Shown here one piece after another: positions 55,417 through 61,618 of a stretch of DNA of 61,618 nucleotides (positions are counted from its first letter, which is position 1; every line of letters starts with the position of its first letter). The notes beneath the pieces were generated by a model, which was given only the letters and a program-made list of their open reading frames with translations, was not told the origin of the DNA and did not search any database. The stretch covers positions 1 to 61,618 of the forward strand of contig JASHOU010000165.1 of NCBI GenBank assembly GCA_030038475.1, given 5' to 3'. Both the position numbers and the translations under genes were made by a program. This stretch comes from Terriglobales bacterium. GTDB taxonomy: Bacteria; Acidobacteriota; Terriglobia; Terriglobales; Acidobacteriaceae.

Positions 55417-55997
55417 CAGTCGTCGCTCCTCACGCCGCTATCGGGAATATAAATCGAATCTACCACCGCGGCCACGCCGGCTCCGGTATCCGAGCCTCCT
55501 TCTTGCACCAGTTGCGCTCCCTGAAAATGTTTTGATCCTTCCATGCGATGCACCAGTTCCACCGCCGCCGCTCGCGTGTCGCACGCCACTCTCATCTCCA
55601 GCTGCATCTGACCCTGCTCGTTCAATTCCGGACGCAGCGACACCACGTGCAGGTTCGAAGGCATCACCTGTTCCAGCTCTTCAAACACGCGGGTCCATGA
55701 AAACGACTTGCGCTGAATCAATCCATTCAGAAACTGCGACTGGTCCCGCGTGCTGCGGTTGGCGCTCAAATCGAGGAAAGCCTGCGCCTGGGCGCGCTCG
55801 CGATCGCGTTCGCCGATCTGCGCGTTCAGCCGCGCGATTTCCTGGCGATCCCGGCCGGCGTTCCTCCATCCGTTCAACGCTAAGCCAATGAGGAATAGCG
55901 TCAGCAGCGCCAGCGCTCCAACCCCCAAGCCCCATCGCGCCCAGAATTCACGGGCATCCTCATAAGGCCGGGTCGCGAGATTGATATCCAAACGCAT
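55416..55997 (-). CDS. pilN: Type IV pilus assembly protein PilN-like
   Basis: 193 residues. The short cytoplasmic N-terminus DINLATRPYED is the PilN motif that binds PilM. It is followed by one helix, a coiled coil (RQEIARLNAQIGERDRERAQAQ) and a ferredoxin-like domain. Confidence 0.88.
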   Translation of the reverse strand: MRLDINLATRPYEDAREFWARWGLGVGALALLTLFLIGLALNGWRNAGRDRQEIARLNAQIGERDRERAQAQAFLDLSANRSTRDQSQFLNGLIQRKSFSWTRVFEELEQVMPSNLHVVSLRPELNEQGQMQLEMRVACDTRAAAVELVHRMEGSKHFQGAQLVQEGGSDTGAGVAAVVDSIYIPDSGVRSDD

Positions 55998-56025
55998 ATT
56001 GATGAAATCCGCTTCAAGCTTACCG

Positions 56026-56080
56026 GCTCTTGGCTCTTCGCTTTTAGCTAGGAGCTAAGAGCTAATAGCTAGCAGCCTCT
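56026..56080. repeat. AGCTAAGAGCTAA-type repeat
   Basis: Multiple copies of GGCTCTT and AGCTA(A/G)GAGCTAA between pilN and pilM. Confidence 0.8.
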
Positions 56081-56083
56081 TCT

Positions 56084-56980
56084 CTACGAAATCAGCGCGC
56101 CCACCACTCCCGCCATGCGCCAGCGTGGAACCGTTCCCGTGCTCGATCCAATCTGCGTTGCCGACACCAGTTCCTCGACCACCGCGCCTGACTGGTTCTT
56201 CAGCGCAGGGGCCGCGCCGCCCGATTCCGGCAATCCCGCGATATACACGCGCTCAATGTTCAGGTTGTAAGTGTCCTGAAAAAACACCACCGAAGGATAA
56301 ACTTCCTCCGCCAGTTGCTCGCCGGTAATGGTCACGCCGCGCACATTTTCGAGCGTGCGGAAAAGCACCAGCTGTTCCTGATCGAGAATCGCAATACTGA
56401 TCGTGCGCGCGTCTACCTTGACGACCAGCGTCGGGCGTTCCGCATCGGCTGCACCCAGCGCCGCGAGCATCGACGGCATGACCACTCCCGGGTTGTAGCC
56501 TGCGTCGCGGAACGCCGATTCATATTCCTCCAGCACCGTGTTCAGCACCACCGCAGCCACCACCTGCAGCCCTTTTGCCATCGACTGCGTGTGATAGGAA
56601 ATGCGCGCCTGATCGGGATCGAAGGGCAGCGACTTTTTCAGCCGAAACCGCACCACCGCTTCCGCTTCTTCGCGCTTAGCGGGCAGGGTTTCGAAATCGA
56701 GAAAGGCGACCCGCACAGACGTATCGGGCAAAATCGCAATCACGTCCCGCGATCTCCCGCCGACACCCGCCAGCGCGCTCGTAATCGCCTGCCGGATAGC
56801 CGCGCCATCCCGCAGATTCGCTTCCATCAAATCGGGCACCACTGAGCCCGGCGCCAGTTCCCGCGCCGCGGCCAATTCCACCATTCGCCCCGCATCCGCG
56901 GCGCGGCCCGCCAGCACTCGGTCAGCCGCAATTTCGCAAGCGAGCGTGGGACGGCGAACGTGTTTGGCAGTGGAAGTCAT
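56084..56980 (-). CDS. pilM: Type IV pilus assembly ATPase-like protein PilM
   Basis: 298 residues of the actin-like PilM fold: PTLACEIAADRVLAG, VAFLDFETLPAKREEAEAVVRFRLKKSLPFD, VVAAVVLNTVLEEYESAF and VLVVKVDARTIS-type sheet (PTLVVKVDARTISIAIL). It binds the PilN tail at the cytoplasmic face. Several motifs are weaker than in model PilM proteins. Confidence 0.85.
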   Translation of the reverse strand: MTSTAKHVRRPTLACEIAADRVLAGRAADAGRMVELAAARELAPGSVVPDLMEANLRDGAAIRQAITSALAGVGGRSRDVIAILPDTSVRVAFLDFETLPAKREEAEAVVRFRLKKSLPFDPDQARISYHTQSMAKGLQVVAAVVLNTVLEEYESAFRDAGYNPGVVMPSMLAALGAADAERPTLVVKVDARTISIAILDQEQLVLFRTLENVRGVTITGEQLAEEVYPSVVFFQDTYNLNIERVYIAGLPESGGAAPALKNQSGAVVEELVSATQIGSSTGTVPRWRMAGVVGALIS

Positions 56981-57211
56981 CGGCTGATGGAAGTTACATT
57001 AAGGAAATTCTGATTGGATCCTCGGAATCCTCCGTGCACCGCTGTGTACCCTGTGGTTATTGGTTTATGTTTTCCGCCGACACTGAATCAGAGTTTCCTT
57101 AAATAATATCCCGCACTCTCATGGCCAGAATAGTTACCTCGGCAGATGCCAGACTGGACTTTCGGCCCTCGCGGAAGGTAACAACCCAGGTAACTATCCT
57201 GAGCCTATGCC
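56981..57211. other. Structured gap between pilB and pilM with two inverted repeats
   Basis: TTAAGGAAATTCTGATT (56999-57015) and AATCAGAGTTTCCTTAA (57086-57102) form a 17-bp inverted repeat with one mismatch. ATAGTTACCT (57130-57139) and AGGTAACTAT (57188-57197) form a perfect 10-bp one. No gene was seen. Confidence 0.7.
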
Positions 57212-58897
57212 TTAGCGCATGGTCTCGATAAACGTGACCTTATTGATCTCTTTCAACGTGGTAAACCCGCCGCGCACCTTATCGAGCGCCGATTCGCGCA
57301 GGAAGCGCATGCCCTCTTCGCGGGCGGCGCGCCGGATCTCCGATGTCGGCCTCCGTTCCAGAATCATCTCACGGATACGATCGGTCAAATCGAGAAGCTC
57401 GTGGATCGCGGTTCGGCCGCGGAACCCTGTGCCCGCGCACTCGATGCAACCCTGTCCTTCATACAAAGCAACCTGCGACCACACCGCTGGATCAAGGCCG
57501 CTCGCTTCGAGCACATCGTTCGGATAATGCACCGCTGTGCGGCAGGAATCGCAGATCACCCTGACCAGCCGCTGCGCCAGAATGCAGTTGAGCGCGGAAA
57601 CGAAGTTATAGGGCTCGACGCCCATGTTCAAAAAGCGTCCGAGCACGTCGACCACGTTATTGGCGTGCACCGTCGTGAATACCAGGTGGCCGGTCAGTGC
57701 CGATTGGATGGCGATCTGCGCCGTTTCGTTGTCGCGGATTTCGCCCACCATGATCTTGTCCGGGTCGTGCCGCAGAATCGACCGCAGTCCGCGCGCGAAC
57801 GTCAACCCTTTTTTCTCATTCACCGGAATCTGCGTAATGCCGCGGATCTGATATTCGACCGGATCTTCGATGGTGATGATCTTGTCTTCGTCGGTCTTGA
57901 TCTCGTTGACCGCCGCATACAGAGTCGTCGTTTTGCCGCTGCCCGTCGGCCCCGTGACCAGCACCATGCCGTACGGTTCCTTGATGTAGCGGCGAAAGCG
58001 CCGCAGGTCTTCTTCGTCAAACCCCACCACTTCGAGCGTGAGCTTCTTGAACTTCTCGCTCATCGACTCTTTGTCGAGTACGCGCAGCACGGCGTCTTCG
58101 CCATGAATCGACGGCATGATGGAAACGCGGAAGTCGATGGCGCGCCCGTTGTACTTCACGCGGAAGCGCCCATCCTGCGGCACGCGGCGCTCGGAAATAT
58201 CGAGCTCGCTCATCACCTTGATGCGGGAAATAATCGTCGAATGGTGCTCTTTGCCGATCGGCGGCATGGCGTTCGTCAGCACGCCGTCGATGCGAAACTT
58301 GATCGCCACTGAGCTGTCGCCGGTTTCAATATGAATGTCGCTTGCCCGCCGCTGCAACGCCGTAAAAATCGTGGTGTCGACCAGGCGGATGATCGGGCTC
58401 ATATCCTGGCCCGCCGTCGCCGTCAGCTTGTCGATCGAAATGGTTTCGTCGTTACCGGCTTCGTCCTCGCGAATCACGTCGAGCGTGAACCCTTCGCTCG
58501 CGTCTTCCAGCACGCGTTTGGACTGCTCGGTCTTTTTCAGAATGTCGGAGATTTGCTTGAGCGTCGAAACCTTGGTGAGAATGCGCTTCCCCAGCAGCAG
58601 GCTGATCTCATCGATCATCATCAGCTGGCTGGGATCGGCAATCGCAATCGCCAGGCGCCCGTCCGAGGTCTCGTCGAGCGGAACGAAGTTATAGCGGAAC
58701 ATCAGGTGCACCGGGATCTTCTCGAACAGATCGTGGTGCAACTGAAAGTCGCTCAGATCGATGAACTCGCAGCGGTAGCGCCGCGCAACATCGCGCGCGC
58801 GTTCCAGTTCGTCGGGAACCGACGCCGCTTCCGGCATCAGCTTCCCGCCGTTCCCCCCGCTCACCACCACTGTTGTTTTCTTATCCGCCATGCCCAT
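57212..58897 (-). CDS. pilB: PilB/GspE-type assembly ATPase
   Basis: 561 residues. An N1 domain, then the secretion ATPase core: Walker A GPTGSGKTT (316-324), Asp box ITIEDPVEYQ, Walker B HDPDKIMVGEIRD, His box GHLVFTTVHAN, and a tetracysteine zinc motif (Cys449/452 CDSC; Cys486/489 CIEC). It powers pilus extension or pseudopilus assembly. Start at 58897 or 58891; neither has a clear Shine-Dalgarno. Confidence 0.95.
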   Translation of the reverse strand: MGMADKKTTVVVSGGNGGKLMPEAASVPDELERARDVARRYRCEFIDLSDFQLHHDLFEKIPVHLMFRYNFVPLDETSDGRLAIAIADPSQLMMIDEISLLLGKRILTKVSTLKQISDILKKTEQSKRVLEDASEGFTLDVIREDEAGNDETISIDKLTATAGQDMSPIIRLVDTTIFTALQRRASDIHIETGDSSVAIKFRIDGVLTNAMPPIGKEHHSTIISRIKVMSELDISERRVPQDGRFRVKYNGRAIDFRVSIMPSIHGEDAVLRVLDKESMSEKFKKLTLEVVGFDEEDLRRFRRYIKEPYGMVLVTGPTGSGKTTTLYAAVNEIKTDEDKIITIEDPVEYQIRGITQIPVNEKKGLTFARGLRSILRHDPDKIMVGEIRDNETAQIAIQSALTGHLVFTTVHANNVVDVLGRFLNMGVEPYNFVSALNCILAQRLVRVICDSCRTAVHYPNDVLEASGLDPAVWSQVALYEGQGCIECAGTGFRGRTAIHELLDLTDRIREMILERRPTSEIRRAAREEGMRFLRESALDKVRGGFTTLKEINKVTFIETMR

Positions 58898-58920
58898 ACC
58901 AGTTTACCAATACAGAAACG

Positions 58921-59035
58921 TTGCAAAGTTTCAAAGTTTCAAGGTTTCAAGGTTTCAGGGTTTCGAGATTCGCATCGCCGAGCACTTTTCTGCAGTCCTT
59001 GCAACCTTGAAACTTTGAAACTCTGCAACCTTGCC
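58921..59035. repeat. TTTCAAGG-type repeat in two inverted arms
   Basis: Arm 1 (58921-58964): five to six copies of an 8-9 base unit, AAAGTTTC to AAGGTTTC. Arm 2 (58997-59035): inverse copies (CCTTGAAACTTTGAAAC). It fills the gap between pilC and pilB. Confidence 0.92.
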
Positions 59036-59036
59036 C

Positions 59037-60236
59037 TCAATGCACATTCGCTCCCAACGTAAAGATCGGCATATACAACGAAATCAATATCCCTCCCACA
59101 AAAACCGCCATAATAATCAGGATCATCGGCTCAATCAGCGCCATGGCAGCGCCCAGCGCCGTCTGCACATCTTCTTCGTAAAACTCCGCCACCGAACTGA
59201 GCATCGCGGGCAGTGCGCCCGTCGATTCGCCCACCTCCAGCATTTCCACCGCCAGATCGGGAAACAGTTTCTGCTTCTCCAGCGCATGCGCCAGGCTCTG
59301 GCCTTCCTTCACTCGCTCCGCCGCCGCCGCCACCCCATTCAGCATCTGCCGGCTGCTCATCGATTCGCCCGCCGTCTCCATCGCCGGCACCAGCGGCAAT
59401 CCGCCCTGCAGCAGCGTCGCCAGAACGCGCGAAAAATTCGCCACCTGATACTTGAGCCGAATCTCCCCAATCAGCGGCAGCGACAGCAAAAAGTGATCGA
59501 TGCTCTCCGCCCCGCGATCGCTCTGCTTCCAGCGCCACAACAAAATCCCACCCCCTACCAGCACCAGCGCCACAATCCATCCATATTTCTGGGCATTCAG
59601 ACCGAGCGACAGCATGAACACCGTGATCGCCGGCAACTGTGCTCCCAGGTTGTTGAACAGGTCGGCAAATTTCGGCACCACGTAGGTGATCAGGAAAATC
59701 AGCATCACCGTCACCACCGAAACCAGCAGCGCCGGATACACCAGCGACACCAGCAGCTTCTTGCGAAACGTCTGCACCATCCGCTGATAAGTGATGTAGC
59801 GGCTCAACACCTCTTCCATGTTGCCGCTCTTTTCGCCCGCCATCAGCGTGGTCGTGTACATCTTCGGAAACACATGCTGCGCGGCAAACGAATCCGACAG
59901 CAACTCGCCACCCTTCACCCGGTCGCGCACATTTTCCAGCAGTTGCAGCATCGATTTATCCCGCTGCCGCTTGATCAGCAGATCGAGCGCCGTCAGGATC
60001 GGCAGCCCCGCCTTGATCAGCGTGAGAAACTGCTGATTGAAAATCAGAAACGTCCCCTGCCGCAGCTTCCCTCGCCGCCCCGGGCCCGCGCTCAAAATCG
60101 ATCGCGGCTTGACCCAGTACACCAGGTATCCCTGCTGCGTGAACCGGTCCTTGACCTCCGCTTCCGAATAGCCGTGTTCCACCTGCTGCCGCAGATGCCC
60201 CTGCTCGTCGGCGACTTTGACCAGGAATTGTGCCAT
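59037..60236 (-). CDS. pilC: PilC/GspF-type inner-membrane platform protein
   Basis: 399 residues with two T2SSF domains and three membrane helices. Motifs: FNQQFLTLIKAGLPILTALDLL, LMAGEKSGNMEEVLSRY, VANFSRVLATLLQGGLPLVPAMETA, MLEVGESTGALPAML, and the final IEPMILIIMAVFVGGILISLYMPIF. First gene of the pil/gsp operon; the secretin and prepilin peptidase are not in the window. Confidence 0.95.
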   Translation of the reverse strand: MAQFLVKVADEQGHLRQQVEHGYSEAEVKDRFTQQGYLVYWVKPRSILSAGPGRRGKLRQGTFLIFNQQFLTLIKAGLPILTALDLLIKRQRDKSMLQLLENVRDRVKGGELLSDSFAAQHVFPKMYTTTLMAGEKSGNMEEVLSRYITYQRMVQTFRKKLLVSLVYPALLVSVVTVMLIFLITYVVPKFADLFNNLGAQLPAITVFMLSLGLNAQKYGWIVALVLVGGGILLWRWKQSDRGAESIDHFLLSLPLIGEIRLKYQVANFSRVLATLLQGGLPLVPAMETAGESMSSRQMLNGVAAAAERVKEGQSLAHALEKQKLFPDLAVEMLEVGESTGALPAMLSSVAEFYEEDVQTALGAAMALIEPMILIIMAVFVGGILISLYMPIFTLGANVH

Positions 60237-60399
60237 GCGCTAGCGCGTCGCTGCTTACGCTTCCGACTCTCTAATTCTCGACCACGTGGGTATTTCAGCC
60301 TAGTCTAACACTCTGTTCCCAAAGCTCTTACCCGAACCTGTCTATCCGTGTGGTACCGAGGTAACTCGCCATCCTACAATGGACTATGAGCGTCGGTCT

Positions 60400-60454
60400 T
60401 CAATCACCCAATGATCAGATCACCCGATGACCCGATGTTTCAATGACCCGATTC
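60400..60454. repeat. GATCACCCGATGACCC-type repeat
   Basis: Copies of CACCCAATGATCAGAT and CACCCGATGACCCGATG in the gap between LolA and pilC; same unit as at 11862-11930. Confidence 0.88.
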
Positions 60455-60457
60455 CTC

Positions 60458-61141
60458 CTACGGTCCCAACTCCCCCTCCACCGTCTCCACTCCCGCGGGA
60501 GGACGAAACTGAAACCGGCCATCGCCGATCTCCAAATTCTCTTTCCATCCGGCAAAACGAAACTCGGTCGTCGCCCCATCCGCATCGGTTAATACGATGC
60601 GAACAATCTTGTCCGCCGGAGTAATCTCCAGCAGCACCTCGCTCAGCTGTCCCATCGGCGCCCGCGGAACTCCGCGCAAAACCGTGTCGCCCGCCTCCAG
60701 CGGAGTTTGATCCACCGCCCGAGATAGCCCCTGTAATTCCTTCTCCAGCTTGGTCTTGCCGAGCAGAAACGCCAGCGGAGAGCGAATATCGTCCAGCTCC
60801 TTCAGCGTCGTCTTTCTGACTTGCCGTTCCTCCGGCAGGTAAAACCACACAACCTGGCCGTCGCTGATAAACAGCTTCTCTTTCGGAGAACGGTACTCCC
60901 ACCGCATCTTGCGCGGCTTTTTCAGCCACAGCGTCCCCGCTTCCACCCGCTCCGGCCCATCCCCGCGATAGATTTCGGTGAAATCCGATTGCAGCGTGCG
61001 CAGATGGTTGTAATGCTCATCCACCGCCCTCGCCAACGCGGACACATTCTCCGCCCGCACCGGAACGGCGAAGGCCACGAACGACAAACACACGAAGGAC
61101 AGGCAACTGAATAAAACCCAACAAGAGATGCGGCGATTCAA
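60458..61141 (-). CDS. lolA: Outer-membrane lipoprotein carrier LolA
   Basis: 227 residues. The TTG start at 61141 has GAGGAAAA upstream. The signal peptide contains a duplicated CLSFV unit. The LolA fold motifs are clear: LRTLQSDFTEIY, GTLWLKKPRKMRWEYRSPKEKLFISDGQVVWFY, and SPLAFLLG. It shuttles lipoproteins across the periplasm, confirming a two-membrane envelope. Confidence 0.93.
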   Translation of the reverse strand: MNRRISCWVLFSCLSFVCLSFVAFAVPVRAENVSALARAVDEHYNHLRTLQSDFTEIYRGDGPERVEAGTLWLKKPRKMRWEYRSPKEKLFISDGQVVWFYLPEERQVRKTTLKELDDIRSPLAFLLGKTKLEKELQGLSRAVDQTPLEAGDTVLRGVPRAPMGQLSEVLLEITPADKIVRIVLTDADGATTEFRFAGWKENLEIGDGRFQFRPPAGVETVEGELGP

Positions 61142-61197
61142 ACCTGGTTTTCCTCTGCTCGATTCTACCGCCGAAGACGCCGGGGGTGCCCCATCCT

Positions 61198-61407
61198 AAC
61201 GTCGCGCTCTTTGCGACGTTGAGCCTGCCCCGAGCGAAGCCGAAGGAGTGGGGACTTCCTATACCCGAGCGACGGGCGTCCGCGCCCGTCACCCGATTTG
61301 TCGAGATGGATTCGGGAAGGGCACGACCTTGGTCGTGCCGTAACTACTGCACAAGCAATGCGGCTTTCAGCCGCTGAGGGCCACAGCCGGGCAGCAAGGG
61401 ACCCTCA
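61198..61407. repeat. Cluster of REP-like hairpins
   Basis: Five hairpins in 210 bases: AACGTCGC/GCGACGTT (61198-61220), GACGGGCG/CGCCCGTC (61271-61290), GGCACGACC/GGTCGTGCC (61320-61339), GCGGCT/AGCCGC (61360-61374) and TGAGGG/CCCTCA (61375-61407). All arms are perfect. No gene was seen in this gap (61142-61479). Confidence 0.85.
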
Positions 61408-61479
61408 CAGTACCTGGCAAGGGCAACAAATCACTACACTCACCCAATCGTGTAGAATATTAAGCGAGGTTTCCCGACC

Positions 61480-61618
61480 ATGCTTGACACTCTACTCGAC
61501 TGGGTGGCAGTGTTTCTGCCCACAATTCTATCCATTGCAGGGGTGCTTGTGTCAGTAAAAGCACCTCATTCCAAACACCACACGGCGCTCCGCGCTGGCT
61601 TGATTGCGTTGGGTGTCC
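61480..61618 (+). CDS. Small membrane protein, 3' end outside window
   Basis: An ATG at 61480 with a GAGG Shine-Dalgarno (about 61466) opens a frame that runs to the window end (46 codons). A hydrophobic helix WVAVFLPTILSIAGVLVSV is followed by a short basic segment (KHHTALRAG) and a second hydrophobic start. A TAGAAT at 61453-61458 may be the -10. Function unknown. Confidence 0.55.
   Translation, partial: MLDTLLDWVAVFLPTILSIAGVLVSVKAPHSKHHTALRAGLIALGV

Noticed and set aside
59031-60308. 425-codon plus-strand frame opposite pilC
   Set aside because: Very His/Arg/Gln-rich shadow of the real pilC gene.

Overview
The window looks like chromosomal DNA of an acidobacterium, probably a Terriglobia/Koribacter-like lineage. 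This is inferred from the mix of genes: an S8 protease with C-terminal VVWG repeats, a large BNR/Asp-box secreted protein, MacB-type permeases without a nearby ATPase, a pil/gsp operon and moderately high G+C. No rRNA, tRNA, CRISPR array, transposase or phage block was seen. The window opens inside nuoM and closes inside a small membrane-protein gene.

Layout. 1-7.4 kb (+): the end of a complex I operon (nuoM, nuoN), an orphan Flp pilin, a DAHP synthase preceded by a Phe-rich leader peptide and terminator, and a secreted subtilisin with a membrane-protein partner. 7.5-10.4 kb (-): a DUF3617 protein and an S9 peptidase. 10.6-16.1 kb (+): a class V aminotransferase plus glcDEF, together a glycolate to glyoxylate to glycine module. 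16.1-23.1 kb (-): a phospholipase B/C45-like Ntn hydrolase and the his operon hisI-G-D-B-H-F-A, headed by a His-rich leader peptide, an attenuator and a clear promoter. 23.4-34.2 kb: envelope and secreted proteins (beta-barrel, two MacB-like permeases, FKBP isomerase, Cu/Zn SOD, DUF4440, BNR protein, esterase). 34.3-36.2 kb (-): a VKOR/thioredoxin pair and a lipid kinase. 36.4-46.6 kb (-): a compact lipid locus (acyl reductase with a decayed HAD domain, second SDR, pyruvyl-transferase-like protein, ABM-like protein, two AMP ligases, enoyl-CoA hydratase, ACP). 46.8-53 kb: ChrA, soluble transhydrogenase, BCP peroxiredoxin, an ICMT-like methyltransferase and an A-type Fe-S carrier. 53.1-60.2 kb (-): a type IV pilus/type II secretion operon (pilC/gspF, pilB/gspE, pilM, pilN, pilO, pilP-like, Gly/Ser-rich pseudopilin). 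60.4-61.1 kb: LolA.

Two themes stand out. First, two amino-acid operons appear to be controlled by ribosome-mediated attenuation (Phe for DAHP synthase, His for his). Second, nearly every intergenic gap carries its own short, degenerate tandem repeat, often as two inverted arms. In several places the same kind of repeat runs into coding sequence at tolerant positions such as signal peptides, a kinase loop, a ligase tail and a pilin leader.
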